Source: Tritonibacter litoralis (GTDB taxonomy: Bacteria; Pseudomonadota; Alphaproteobacteria; Rhodobacterales; Rhodobacteraceae). From it: a DNA stretch of 64,000 nucleotides. The number at the start of each line of letters is the position of its first letter. Positions within the stretch are counted from its first letter, which is position 1. The notes under the pieces were generated by a model. That model had not been told where the DNA came from. It saw nothing but the letters and a program-made list of their open reading frames with translations, and ran no database searches. The stretch lies in contig NZ_WIBF01000011.1 in assembly GCF_009496005.1 (NCBI RefSeq), positions 1 through 64,000 on the forward strand, written 5' to 3'. Below are positions 7,422 to 17,513 of the stretch, in pieces. Position numbers and translations under genes: made by a program.

Positions 7422-9380
7422 TTAAACATCCAGCTCCTCCACGAACTTCGCGTTTTCCTGAATATATTGGTAGCGCAGTTCGGGTTTTTTGCCCATCAGA
7501 CGTTCGACCAGATCGCCGGTCTCTCCCGGTTCGTCCTCGTCAATTGTGACCCGGATCAATTTCCGGGTTTTGGGGTCCATTGTCGTCTCTTTCAGGTCTT
7601 TGGCGTCCATTTCACCCAGACCCTTAAATCGGCTGACGTCGATCTTGCCTTTGCCGCCCAGCCCTTTTTCCAGCCATTTGTCGCGCTCTGCCTCGTCCAG
7701 ACAGTACACACGTTTGGCCCCTTGGGTCAGGCGGAAGAGCGGCGGGCAGGCCAGGTAGAGGTGGCCTGCGTCGATCAGTGGGCGCATCTGGGTGAAGAAG
7801 AAGGTCATCAGCAGCGAGGCGATATGGGCGCCGTCGACATCCGCATCGGTCATGATGATGATCTTGTCATAACGCAGGTCATCGAGGTTGAATTTGGTGC
7901 CAACCCCCACACCCAGCGCCTCACACAGGTCGCGGATTTCGGCGTTTGATCCCAGTTTTGAGGAAGCCGCGCCAAGCACGTTCAGGATCTTACCCTTCAA
8001 GGGCAACAGCGCCTGGTTTTCGCGGTTGCGCGCGCCCTTGCCGGAGCCGCCGGCGGAGTCGCCCTCCACAATAAACAATTCGGTGCCTGCGCGGTTCTTC
8101 GCGGTGCAGTCGGTGAGCTTGCCCGGCAGGCGCAGTTTCTTGGTCGCGCTCTTACGCTGGGTCTCTTTTTCCTGTTTGCGGCGCAGACGTTCTTCGGCGC
8201 GCAGAACCAGGAAGTCGAGGATGGCGCCGGCCGATTTGGTATCCGCCGCAAGCCAGTTGTCGAAATGGTCACGGACCGAGTTTTCCACCATTTTTGCGGC
8301 GGCTTCCGTCGACAGGCGATCCTTGGTCTGGCCCACAAATGCCGGGTCGGCGATGAAGCAGGAGACCAGCGCACAGCCGCCCGCCATCAGGTCGTCGCGG
8401 GTGATCTGGGCGGCCTTTTTGTTGTTGACCAGCTCGCCATATGCCTTGATCCCTTTGAGGAGCGCGGCCCAGAATCCGGTGACATGGGTGCCGCCTTCGG
8501 GGGTGGGGACGGTGTTACAATAGGACTGGGTGAACCCATCCCGGGACGGCGTCCAGTTGATCGCCCATTCCACATAGCCGGGCTCGCCGAATTTCTCGGA
8601 AAACTCAACTTTGCCCGCGAAGGGTGCGTCGGCATAGGTGGTTGTTTTTCCCAGAACTTCGGTCAGGTAATCGCGTAGGCCGCCGGGGAAGTGGAATGTG
8701 GCCTCGGTTGGGGTTTCACCGTCGTCGATGGCCGATTTCCAGCGGATTTCCACGCCCGAGAACAGATAGGCCTTGGAGCGGACCAGCGTGAACAGGCGTT
8801 TGGGTTTGAAGCGGTGGGAGCCAAAGATCATCTCATCCGCGTGGAAGGTCACGGTGGTGCCGCGCCGGTTGGGGGCTGCGCCGATCTTTTCCACCCCGCC
8901 CAGCGGCAGGCCGCGGGAGAATTTCTGTTCAAACAGCTCTTTGTTTTTGGCGACCTGGACCACCATGGAATCCGACAGTGCGTTCACAACGGACGATCCC
9001 ACACCGTGCAGGCCGCCCGAGGTCTGGTAGGCCTTGCCCGAGAATTTGCCGCCGGCGTGCAGGGTACAGAGGATCACCTCAAGCGCGGATTTGTCGGGGA
9101 ACTTGGGATGGGGGTCGATCGGAATGCCGCGGCCGTTGTCGCGGATGGTGACCGAATAATCTGCGTGCAGTTCTACCTCGATCCGGTTGGCGTGGCCTGC
9201 GACGGCTTCGTCCATGGAGTTGTCGAGGATTTCCGCCACCATATGGTGCAGCGCGCGCTCGTCTGTTCCGCCGATATACATGCCGGGGCGTTGGCGCACG
9301 GGCTCCAGCCCTTCGAGGACTTCGATGGAGGATGCGTCATAGGTCTCGGCCTGGGGCGTGGAAAGAAGATCGTCTGCCAT
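7422..9380 (-). CDS. parE: DNA topoisomerase IV subunit B
   Basis: ATPase subunit of topoisomerase IV, which decatenates daughter chromosomes together with ParC. It has 652 residues, typical for alphaproteobacterial ParE and far shorter than GyrB. The GHKL ATP site includes E50 and N54 (VAEILDNSMDEA), the glycine loop LHGVGSSVVNAL and the QTKDRL lysine region. The TOPRIM domain starts near residue 435 (EGDSAGGSGKG) with DADVDGAHI further on. The start (MADDLLSTPQ) matches the usual short N-terminal tail. Confusion with GyrB is unlikely given the length. Confidence 0.95.
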   Translation of the reverse strand: MADDLLSTPQAETYDASSIEVLEGLEPVRQRPGMYIGGTDERALHHMVAEILDNSMDEAVAGHANRIEVELHADYSVTIRDNGRGIPIDPHPKFPDKSALEVILCTLHAGGKFSGKAYQTSGGLHGVGSSVVNALSDSMVVQVAKNKELFEQKFSRGLPLGGVEKIGAAPNRRGTTVTFHADEMIFGSHRFKPKRLFTLVRSKAYLFSGVEIRWKSAIDDGETPTEATFHFPGGLRDYLTEVLGKTTTYADAPFAGKVEFSEKFGEPGYVEWAINWTPSRDGFTQSYCNTVPTPEGGTHVTGFWAALLKGIKAYGELVNNKKAAQITRDDLMAGGCALVSCFIADPAFVGQTKDRLSTEAAAKMVENSVRDHFDNWLAADTKSAGAILDFLVLRAEERLRRKQEKETQRKSATKKLRLPGKLTDCTAKNRAGTELFIVEGDSAGGSGKGARNRENQALLPLKGKILNVLGAASSKLGSNAEIRDLCEALGVGVGTKFNLDDLRYDKIIIMTDADVDGAHIASLLMTFFFTQMRPLIDAGHLYLACPPLFRLTQGAKRVYCLDEAERDKWLEKGLGGKGKIDVSRFKGLGEMDAKDLKETTMDPKTRKLIRVTIDEDEPGETGDLVERLMGKKPELRYQYIQENAKFVEELDV

Positions 9381-9501
9381 GTGTTGGGGCTGCTCTCAAC
9401 TGGATGTGATTTGGTGTTGTTTGACTGCCATTATGGCAGCAGTTGTGGGCTAGCGAAAGGGGGACGCTAGGGGCTGTGGAAAAGGTCGGCGTCTGAGTGC
9501 C

Positions 9502-10878
9502 TCAGAATAGGTCGGTGCGGTGCACGGCAAAGCCCCAGAACCGCCACAAGAGGAGCGCGCCCACCAGTGAGAGGCCTGTGACCAGTCCGATCCAGACGCC
9601 GACGCCGCCCAGGTCAAAGACAAAGCCCAGGATATAGCCGGTGGGCAGGCCAACCGCCCAATAGCCAAAGACAGCGATGACCATGGGCACGTTGGTGTCC
9701 TGAAGCCCGCGCAAGAGGCCGAGGGCCTGGGCCTGGAGACCATCCATCAGCTGGAAGACGGCGGCGACCATCAACAATGTGATACTGGCCGTCAGGATCA
9801 GCGGGTAGTCAGGGTTTTTGGGGTCTAGAAACAGGGAGATCAGTGCCGTGGGCCACAGAAGGAAGGCCGCAACCGAAGCCATGGCAACGGTGAAGGAGAT
9901 GGCAATCAGCATCCGCGCGCCGCGCAGCATATGGGGCAGGTCCTTGCGCCCCAGTGCGTTGCCGACCCGGATGGTGGCCACATTGGACAGGCCGAGGTGG
10001 ATCATAAATGTCAGCCCCGCAAGGTTCAGCGCAATGCCATGGGCCGCCAGTGTCACCGGGCTGATCCAGCCCATCATAAAGGCGGAGGCGGTGAACAAGG
10101 AGACCTCGGCCAGGGTGGTGAAGCCGATGGGCAGTCCCAGACGGAACAGGCGGGCAAACATCTCCCAATCGGGCTGGTGGAAATTGCGAAACAGCTCCTG
10201 TTCCGGCAGGGCGCGCTGGCAATAGACCCACAGGATTACTCCTGAGGTGGTCACGGTCATGAGCGAGGCAATGGCGGCTCCGGTCAGACCCAGTTCCGGG
10301 GCGCCAAAATTGCCAAAGATCAGCACGTAATTGACGGCTGCGTTGACCCCGGCTGCGGCCAACGTCATCCACAGAACCACCTGGGTGCGCTCCTGTGCGG
10401 CGAGGGTGGATTTCAGCACCATCACGGCAAGGGCCGGAAAGATGCCCCAGCCCATGACGCTCAGATATGCGGCTGCGTCCTTGGCCACCTGGGGATCTTG
10501 CCCCAGCGTGCGCAGGATAGGCTCGGCCCACAGAAATGCAGGCATCGCCAGCGCGCCATAGAGCATCGATAACCACATGCCCATGCGGTTGGACCGCCGC
10601 GCCATGCGGCTGTCGCCACGGCCTGCGGCCTCAGCCACCAAGGGCAGCACGGCAAAGGCAAAGCCCGCCCCAAAGAGAAAGATCGCGTGGAAATAAGAGG
10701 AGGCCAGCGTCACCGCCGCCAGTGCTGCGGTGGAATACCATCCCAGCATCGCGGCATCCGTCAGGCCAATGGCAAACTGCGCCACATGGCCGCCGATCAG
10801 GGGCAGGCCAAGGATCGCAATGGCGCGTATATGTCCGACAGAGGTCATCGGAGTGGAGGGAGGTGCCGCATGTGTCAT
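9502..10878 (-). CDS. MATE family efflux transporter
   Basis: A 458-residue inner-membrane protein with about twelve hydrophobic helices in two similar halves. This is the multidrug and toxic compound extrusion fold (NorM/DinF-like), which exports cationic compounds using H+ or Na+. The early segment LPLIGGHVAQFAIGLTDAAM and the second-half LPIGFTTLAEVSLFTASAFM are typical of the family. A later start at 10845 (MTSVGHIRAI) is possible, as neither start has a clear Shine-Dalgarno. Substrate unknown. It runs toward parE with a 120-base spacer that holds only a small CTGCCAT hairpin (9425-9439). Confidence 0.88.
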   Translation of the reverse strand: MTHAAPPSTPMTSVGHIRAIAILGLPLIGGHVAQFAIGLTDAAMLGWYSTAALAAVTLASSYFHAIFLFGAGFAFAVLPLVAEAAGRGDSRMARRSNRMGMWLSMLYGALAMPAFLWAEPILRTLGQDPQVAKDAAAYLSVMGWGIFPALAVMVLKSTLAAQERTQVVLWMTLAAAGVNAAVNYVLIFGNFGAPELGLTGAAIASLMTVTTSGVILWVYCQRALPEQELFRNFHQPDWEMFARLFRLGLPIGFTTLAEVSLFTASAFMMGWISPVTLAAHGIALNLAGLTFMIHLGLSNVATIRVGNALGRKDLPHMLRGARMLIAISFTVAMASVAAFLLWPTALISLFLDPKNPDYPLILTASITLLMVAAVFQLMDGLQAQALGLLRGLQDTNVPMVIAVFGYWAVGLPTGYILGFVFDLGGVGVWIGLVTGLSLVGALLLWRFWGFAVHRTDLF

Positions 10879-10938
10879 AGATTGTGCTTAGATGCGGAAA
10901 TTTTGGGCTTCAAGTGAATTCGCCAGAGGGGCCCAAAG

Positions 10939-11970
10939 TCAGATCAGTTTCAGCGCAATCTGGCTGGCAACCAGCGCGATGACCAGCCCACCACAAAGCT
11001 CCATCAGAGCGGCGATCTGGCGGGCGCGGGGGGCAGAGAGCTGGGCCAGTGCGCCCTGGCGCATGGTGACCGAGGCAATGGCGACAGCAATGGTGATTGA
11101 GGCGGTGCCAAGCCCCATGGCCAGCGTGCCCAAAAGGCCTGCGGTCATCAGGTCCAGACGCCAGGTCAGCAACAGCAGGAACACCGCTCCGGTACAGGGG
11201 CGCATGGCCACGGCGGCGACGATCGCCAAGGCGTCACGGAGGGATTTGGTGTTGGCGACCTCGTCTAATGTGGGGCCATGGCGATGGCCGCAGTCGGGGC
11301 AGATGCCCTCGTCATTGTGAGGGAGAATGTATACATGAGGCTGGGCCGCATGCGCTGCGCCCGTTTCCACGCTTTGCCGAAAGCTGCGGCCAAGACCGGG
11401 GTGTGGGCAGGGACTGGCGTCGCGCTGGGCTTTGGGTGTTCGCGCCTGTGGGATCTGCGGCCAGAGTTTGCGCAGGCCGCGCAGGGCGAGCCAGAGGCCG
11501 ACCAGCGCAATCAGAGCATAGGAGATCGGGGCGAGCACCTCTTCGGTCATGCCAGTGAGTTCGACCCGGCCCCAGTTCAAAAGCGTGAGACCGCCGACAA
11601 CCAGAAGGATCGCGGTGCCGGCCTGAGCGAGCGAAGATCCAAGCGCAAGGCCAATCAGGCGCAGCATCGGCACCGCGCGCCCCAACCCATAGCCGCCAAT
11701 TACCAGTTTGCCATGGCCGGGGCCTGCGGCGTGAAAGAACCCATAGGCAAAGCACAATGACAACAGCGTCATAAGCGCGCCGGGTTGATTGGATTTGAGC
11801 GCGCGCAGGGCCTGGGCCAAGGCGTTTTGCACATCCTGTTGCTGGGCCGCAGCCCAGCGGGCGATGTGATCCGCACCGCCCAGCCCCCAAAGCCAAACCG
11901 CCGCCACACCGATCACAATGGCGGCCACGGTCAACCAGCCAGTGGCGCGGTGCCATCTGTTCCGCCGCAT
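10939..11970 (-). CDS. NicO-type nickel/cobalt transporter
   Basis: Inner-membrane metal transporter of the NicO/RcnA group, 343 residues from the ATG at 11970, which follows the DUF1007 gene by 31 bases. Family marks are the first-half motif HAAGPGHGKLVIGGYGLG, the second-half RPCTGAVFLLLLTW, and a cytoplasmic loop rich in His and Cys (HVYILPHNDEGICPDCGHRH) suited to metal binding. Whether it imports or exports Ni/Co cannot be told. The pairing with a periplasmic DUF1007 protein recurs in Rhodobacterales and suggests a two-part metal system. An in-frame extension upstream would overlap the preceding gene and is not preferred. Confidence 0.85.
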   Translation of the reverse strand: MRRNRWHRATGWLTVAAIVIGVAAVWLWGLGGADHIARWAAAQQQDVQNALAQALRALKSNQPGALMTLLSLCFAYGFFHAAGPGHGKLVIGGYGLGRAVPMLRLIGLALGSSLAQAGTAILLVVGGLTLLNWGRVELTGMTEEVLAPISYALIALVGLWLALRGLRKLWPQIPQARTPKAQRDASPCPHPGLGRSFRQSVETGAAHAAQPHVYILPHNDEGICPDCGHRHGPTLDEVANTKSLRDALAIVAAVAMRPCTGAVFLLLLTWRLDLMTAGLLGTLAMGLGTASITIAVAIASVTMRQGALAQLSAPRARQIAALMELCGGLVIALVASQIALKLI

Positions 11971-12001
11971 AGACGGAATGCTCTGCGACGGGGCAGCGGG
12001 G

Positions 12002-12658
12002 TTAGGATCCGAGGGCACAAGAAATCCTGATGGTATCGGCAAAGGATTGGCCGATCTTGGGGAAGTTTTCCTCAGCCTCGGCGCTGGACATGGCATAAAG
12101 GGTTTCCTCGACCAATGTGTAGGCGAGGTCGAAATTGGGTTCCGTCACTGTAACAGAGCAAGCGTCCATCTCTGGCAGGGTCACACGGGATCCAACCAGA
12201 TAGGCGGTGTAATAGGTGGGGTCATAGGCCTGGATCACCAGACCATCGGCTGCGACCGGGGCGGTCAGCGGACGCAGATGCCGGGTTGTGATCCGGCCCT
12301 GGCTGACCTCGGTCACCGTCTCCGTTGGGGCGCCCAAGGGGAGGGTGGTCGTGTCCTGGGTCACAAAGAGATCGCCTGCGGTATCGCCGATCCATTCCTG
12401 CGTGAACTCTTGCATCGATGCCAGTTCTTCGGTCGTCAGTTCGCCGTCAAAGTCAGGATCCAGGGCGCGTTCTTCGAGCACCACGAGCGAATACAAGTCG
12501 TCAAAGACCCAAGTGACCTCGATCCCCAAGAGCTCCCCTTTGGCGCTGATCCTGAGGGTCAGCGCCGTGTCCACAAAAATATGCGGATGGGCAAACGCGG
12601 CGGATGCGAAAAGGCCAGACGCGACAACCAGCGCAGGAAGGGAACGGAACAACCACAT
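12002..12658 (-). CDS. DUF1007 periplasmic protein
   Basis: A 218-residue exported protein. Starting at 12658 gives a clean signal peptide (MWLFRSLPALVVASGLF, cleavage after SAAFA), and the mature end begins HPHIFVDTALTL, the conserved DUF1007 opening. The frame continues upstream without homology. The His-Pro-His N-terminus would be well placed to bind metal. It precedes the NicO transporter in the same operon, so a role in delivering or sensing Ni/Co in the periplasm is the likely reading. No direct function is established for the family. Confidence 0.85.
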   Translation of the reverse strand: MWLFRSLPALVVASGLFASAAFAHPHIFVDTALTLRISAKGELLGIEVTWVFDDLYSLVVLEERALDPDFDGELTTEELASMQEFTQEWIGDTAGDLFVTQDTTTLPLGAPTETVTEVSQGRITTRHLRPLTAPVAADGLVIQAYDPTYYTAYLVGSRVTLPEMDACSVTVTEPNFDLAYTLVEETLYAMSSAEAEENFPKIGQSFADTIRISCALGS

Positions 12659-12867
12659 ATAAAAGTCGTAGCGGCGCAAGCGACGCGCGACAAGGGCGGG
12701 AAGGGTTAAATCCCAGTGATCCAGCGGGGATCGGCTGATGGCGGGGCGGGGAATGTTTTTCTGCAATTGTCACGAAACAGTGTGGCTTTGGACCTAGCTT
12801 GCCCGCATAGTTCGTGCGCCGGGCCACAGTCTGCGCGCGGCTTGGGGCATAGGATCGGAGACAGGCG

Positions 12868-13044
12868 ATGAAACAGGTGCGCAAGGAAACCACGGACGAG
12901 GCGTTGATCCAGGAGTTTCTGGCCAAGGGGGGCAAGGTCACGCAAGGGAAGACCAAACCCGCCAAGCCCGAACTGGGGCTCAGCAACAATGTCTGGAACA
13001 ATAAATTGACCAAGGAAGAAAAAGCCGCCCGTGACGGGGAATAA
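12868..13044 (+). CDS. Small conserved-type hypothetical protein
   Basis: A 58-residue, highly charged protein beginning MKQVRKETTDEALIQEFLAK and ending KLTKEEKAARDGE, with a lysine-rich middle. The ATG has GGAG 10 bases upstream (TCGGAGACAGGCG). The gene stands alone, divergent from the DUF1007 gene and convergent with the hypothetical at 13169. Codon use resembles the neighbours. No domain recognised. The basic/acidic alternation and lack of hydrophobic segments suggest a soluble, perhaps nucleic-acid-associated small protein. Confidence 0.7.
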   Translation: MKQVRKETTDEALIQEFLAKGGKVTQGKTKPAKPELGLSNNVWNNKLTKEEKAARDGE

Positions 13045-13168
13045 CCCCCTGATCCCGTGATCGTGCGTCCCCGCCCGGCTTGCGGGGGGGCGGGACAGCT
13101 AGAGTCTGGCGTGCGCATCCGGCGTAGGTTGGGTGATTGGCGCGGCTGTTGTGGACGCAACGGCTGAT

Positions 13169-13570
13169 TTATTCTTTGGTCAGGCGATCCGCCTTTTTGC
13201 GCACCAGAACTGAGCGCAGATCATGCATGGCCATCAACAGACGGTCAGTGATGGCGTCCAGCTGGTCCGGATCTGCTTTGGACTGGGCCCATTGGGTGGT
13301 GAGGTTCAGGTGATCGATGGTGCGGTGAATGTCATCCAGCTCACGCGTGGACAGTGTAGTGCGGCGCTCTTGCATCCAGGCGTCGATTGCCGTCAGATCT
13401 GCGGGCGACAGCGCCCGGTCCCCTTGGGGTTTGATGTCACCATTGCGTATATTCACAACGGCGATCTGATCCATATCGACACGACGATGGCGGTTTTCAG
13501 TGTCCACCCGAAACACAACCGCGCCGTTTTCGCGGATGCGAAAGTAATATTTTGGCAGCTCTACACTCAT
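13169..13570 (-). CDS. Conserved-type hypothetical protein
   Basis: Soluble 133-residue protein with no recognised domain. The N-terminal third looks like a short beta-sheet unit (KYYFRIRENGAVVFRVDTEN). The rest is helical with many charged residues (about 60-130). No signal peptide or membrane segment. The start has an AGAG-type Shine-Dalgarno close by. Neighbours are unrelated, so the context gives no clue. Confidence 0.7.
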   Translation of the reverse strand: MSVELPKYYFRIRENGAVVFRVDTENRHRRVDMDQIAVVNIRNGDIKPQGDRALSPADLTAIDAWMQERRTTLSTRELDDIHRTIDHLNLTTQWAQSKADPDQLDAITDRLLMAMHDLRSVLVRKKADRLTKE

Positions 13571-13624
13571 CTCTGTCCCTTCGCCGCGGTGTTTTGTCCG
13601 GGTCTTCTGGTTTGGCGGGCTGCG

Positions 13625-13999
13625 TTAGTCCAGACCCTGTAAATCAATCACGCGCCACAGTGTGCCATCTGGATCGACCAAAGGAAACATCCGAGGCACG
13701 GTGCCGTGTACCGGGATGATGTCACACAGACGCGGGATGGCAGCCGGATCCGTCGACAGCCCCAAAGTGGACCATGCTTTGTGCAGCGGCGCGATGTCAT
13801 CGACCCGCAGGCAGGCAGAGAACCAGCTTTCGGTGGGGATCAGATCCGGGTGGGGGAAGAACTCCACCTGGGTCTCCTCATAAGTCAGGATCATCCAGTT
13901 TTGATCCCGGTAAGAGGTGGCAAAGCCGAGACGATGATAAAACGCTTCGGTCTTATCAAAGTCCCGGCTGGGCAGATTGGCTGAAATCTGCGCGCCCAT
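13625..13999 (-). CDS. VOC-fold protein, bleomycin-resistance type
   Basis: A 124-residue vicinal-oxygen-chelate protein. It begins ISANLPSRDFDKTEAFYHRLGF, the usual first beta-alpha unit, and ends with FPLVDPDGTLWRVIDL. It resembles BLMT-type bleomycin-binding proteins, which act as dimers that sequester the drug without a metal. Whether this copy binds antibiotics or another ligand is unknown. It lies 3 bases after the aminotransferase gene and is probably co-transcribed with it. Confidence 0.8.
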   Translation of the reverse strand: MGAQISANLPSRDFDKTEAFYHRLGFATSYRDQNWMILTYEETQVEFFPHPDLIPTESWFSACLRVDDIAPLHKAWSTLGLSTDPAAIPRLCDIIPVHGTVPRMFPLVDPDGTLWRVIDLQGLD

Positions 14000-14002
14000 G
14001 GA

Positions 14003-15241
<1,239 letters not shown>

Positions 15242-15313
15242 TTAACGGGACTGTCATAGGGTGCCACCTAGGGGCGATCAAGCAGGATCGCGTATCGGTA
15301 CAGGAGCAGGATT

Positions 15314-15724
15314 ATGAACGACACGACAGTGGCAGAGACTGAAACGGACTGGTACGGACCTGATATGGCGACACTGGGCGACCGGATTGCAGCGGCGCGG
15401 GATGCGGCACAGATGACCCAAGCGCAACTGGCGCGCCGTCTGGGTGTCAAGAAAACAACCCTAGCCAGCTGGGAGCAGGATCTGTCAGAGCCGCGCGCCA
15501 ACCGCATGTCGATGATGGCGGGCGTGCTGAATGTCTCGATCATGTGGCTGATGACCGGCGAAGGTGAGGGCACATCCGCGCCGGATGAAGAAAACGCCCC
15601 ACAGAATCTGCGTGACCTTCTGCGCGAATTGCGGCATTTGCGCAGTGACTTGCGCGAACAATCGGATCGCGCGGGCCGTTTGGAAAAGCGGCTCAAAACC
15701 ATAATCGAGGAGATGAACGCGTGA
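15314..15724 (+). CDS. XRE-family transcriptional regulator
   Basis: A 136-residue regulator with a Cro/CI helix-turn-helix at about residues 22-78 (LGDRIAAARDAAQMTQAQLA). A C-terminal coiled-coil-like stretch follows (RDLLRELRHLRSDLREQSDRAGRLEKRL, about 96-125) and is likely used for dimerisation. Its stop overlaps the GTG start of sdhE by 4 bases, so the two are co-translated. That pairing suggests the regulator is linked to succinate dehydrogenase maturation or to respiratory state. The target is unknown. Confidence 0.88.
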   Translation: MNDTTVAETETDWYGPDMATLGDRIAAARDAAQMTQAQLARRLGVKKTTLASWEQDLSEPRANRMSMMAGVLNVSIMWLMTGEGEGTSAPDEENAPQNLRDLLRELRHLRSDLREQSDRAGRLEKRLKTIIEEMNA

Positions 15725-16023
15725 ACGACCCCCTGCGCGCGGCTGGTCTGAAGGAGACCAGCCCCAAGAACGAACCCATCGATGTCCGCAAGAAACGCCT
15801 GTACATGCGTTCGATCCGGCGCGGCATCAAAGAGATGGACATTCTGTTGCAGGGTTATGCGGATGCGCATCTGGCAGATATGGATGCCACCCAGCTGGAC
15901 CTTTATGAGGCGTTCCTGAATGAAAACGATCAGGACCTTTATCAATGGGTGACAGGCCAGGTGGCACCGCCAGCGGAACTTTCTGATTTGGTTAAAGAAA
16001 TCTCGCAAACTTATCAAAAATAA
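15721..16023 (+). CDS. sdhE: Succinate dehydrogenase assembly factor SdhE
   Basis: A 100-residue protein of the SdhE/SDH5 family that promotes covalent attachment of FAD to the SdhA flavoprotein subunit. The key motif RRGIKEMD (residues about 33-40) matches the conserved RGxxE flavinylation motif, and the rest is the expected small helical bundle. The N-terminal 20 residues are an extension typical of alphaproteobacteria. It starts with GTG inside the stop of the XRE gene (GTGA). Confidence 0.92.
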   Translation: MNDPLRAAGLKETSPKNEPIDVRKKRLYMRSIRRGIKEMDILLQGYADAHLADMDATQLDLYEAFLNENDQDLYQWVTGQVAPPAELSDLVKEISQTYQK

Positions 16024-16097
16024 AAATGAAATGCCTTAACGCAATTTTCGGAAATTGAGCGCATTCTGTCTCTAGCAAATTCGAGTCGGAGATGCGC

Positions 16098-16595
16098 ATG
16101 AGTATGGAAATGCCAATTGGCCAGCAGGATACCAAAGGGTTCATGACTGGCTACCTTGAAGCGCTCGCGCTAGTCGAGCGTCTGCATCGTCTGCTATTGG
16201 ACGTGATCAAGGATGAATTTGAACGTGTAGGCGTTCTTGAAATCAACGCGGTTCAGGCTCTTCTGCTGTTCAACATCGGGGACAATGAGGTGACTGCGGG
16301 GGAACTTAAATCCCGTGGTTATTATCAAGGCAGCAATGTCAGCTATAACCTCAAGAAGCTGGTCGAGATGGGTTATATGCACCATCAACGTTGTGAAATC
16401 GACCGCCGCTCTGTCCGTGTACGCCTGACAACCAAAGGGCGTGAAATTCGGGATATTGTGACCGAATTGTTCCAGCGCCACGCTGAGGGGCTGGAAAACC
16501 GAGACGTGATCAGCGTCGAAGGGATTGCCGATATTACCACGTCGCTTAAGCGCGTGGAGCGGTACTGGGCAGACCAGATCCGCTACATCTACTGA
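16098..16595 (+). CDS. ldtR: MarR-type winged-helix regulator, LdtR-like
   Basis: A 165-residue winged-helix protein resembling LdtR, a MarR-family regulator of cell-wall L,D-transpeptidase and stress genes in Rhizobiales. The DNA-binding part spans about residues 45-110, with the recognition helix near RGYYQGSNVSYNLKKL and the wing at RCEIDRRSVRVRLT. Three in-frame ATGs lie at 16092, 16098 and 16104. The one at 16098 has GGAG exactly 6 bases upstream, so it is preferred. The gene is monocistronic, followed after about 110 bases by a terminator. Confidence 0.8.
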   Translation: MSMEMPIGQQDTKGFMTGYLEALALVERLHRLLLDVIKDEFERVGVLEINAVQALLLFNIGDNEVTAGELKSRGYYQGSNVSYNLKKLVEMGYMHHQRCEIDRRSVRVRLTTKGREIRDIVTELFQRHAEGLENRDVISVEGIADITTSLKRVERYWADQIRYIY

Positions 16596-16704
16596 ACGTA
16601 GATCAGACCAGGAGAATTCCGCGTCTTGTCGGAGCGGCCAGAAAGGCCCGGACGACCGCCAGGATGCACGTTGTAGAATGCAACGGTGAACACAAATTCA
16701 CAAA

Positions 16705-16737
16705 GCGGCCGCCCAAAGGGGCGGTCGTTTTTGCGTT
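16705..16737 (+). terminator. Rho-independent terminator after the ldtR-like gene
   Basis: Stem GCGGCCGCCC with GGGCGGTCGT (one wobble) around an AAAG loop, followed by TTTTG. The 109 bases between the regulator stop and this stem hold two smaller hairpins (GGCC-AGAAA-GGCC near 16637-16650, and CGTTG/CAACG near 16667-16684). Confidence 0.75.
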
Positions 16738-16779
16738 TGGGCCGCCATTTGTTTGAGCGTTGACAGGTTTAAATTACCA

Positions 16780-16816
16780 AAACAAAAAGGGTCCCCAGCA
16801 CGCGCAAAGGACCCTT
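16780..16816 (-). terminator. Rho-independent terminator of gloA
   Basis: Read on the minus strand, AAGGGTCC (16816-16809) pairs with GGACCCTT (16794-16787) and is followed by TTTGTTTT. It lies about 45 bases past the gloA stop. Confidence 0.7.
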
Positions 16817-16862
16817 GGGATACAGGCGACCAAAGGGCAGCCTGTTTACCTGTTGCGCGCTT

Positions 16863-17291
16863 TTACCAGTGGCCAGTGTTTTCCATGCTGGCCCAGGGTT
16901 CCGCCGGTTCCAGGCGATCGCCGTTTTGCAGCAGTTCCACCGAGATATTGTCGGGAGAGCGGACAAAGGCCATATGCCCGTCGCGCGGTGGACGGTTGAT
17001 GGTCACGCCATTGTCCATCAGGTGCTGGCACACCGCATAGATATCGTCGACGCCATAGGCCAAATGGCCAAAATGGCGGCTGTCGCTGGGCAGTTCATCG
17101 TCGCCGTCCCAGTTGTAAGTCAGCTCTACCGGTGCCTCTTCCTGGCCGGGAGGGGCCATAAAGATCAGCGAAAACCGGCCTTGTTCGCTGTCGATGCGGC
17201 GGGTCTCTTTGAGACCCAGCAACTCATAAAACGCCATGGATTTCTCCAGGTCTTTTACGCGAACCATTGTGTGCAGATAAGTCAAAGCCAT
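16863..17291 (-). CDS. gloA: Lactoylglutathione lyase (glyoxalase I)
   Basis: Converts the methylglyoxal-glutathione hemithioacetal to S-lactoylglutathione in the cytosol. It has 142 residues from the ATG at 17291, which has GGAGG 9 bases upstream; the frame reaches 10 codons further without family support. The four metal ligands expected for Ni-type bacterial GloA are present: H in LHTMVRV, E in PVELTYNW, H in HFGHLAYG and E in NISVELLQ. Adjacent thyA is divergent. Confidence 0.92.
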   Translation of the reverse strand: MALTYLHTMVRVKDLEKSMAFYELLGLKETRRIDSEQGRFSLIFMAPPGQEEAPVELTYNWDGDDELPSDSRHFGHLAYGVDDIYAVCQHLMDNGVTINRPPRDGHMAFVRSPDNISVELLQNGDRLEPAEPWASMENTGHW

Positions 17292-17513
17292 GTGTCGTTC
17301 CTCCAAAGTCTGGATCAGCAATGTTGGCGCTAAAAGCTTTAGGCCGGGCGCGCGTGTAAAGCCAGCGAAACTGTCTGCCTATGGGCGCACAAGCACCTGC
17401 GCGCCAAACAGTTTGGCGACGTGGCCGCCTGTGGCCTTGCAATCTGTGGTCTGGCAATTTCCAGAACCGCGTGGCACAAGGAGAGAAACACGACGTTGTG
17501 GCAGGGGGCAGAC

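Noticed and set aside
13068-13096. GC-rich hairpin as terminator
   Set aside because: The stem needs a bulged C and no T-run follows on either strand; it is too weak to call.
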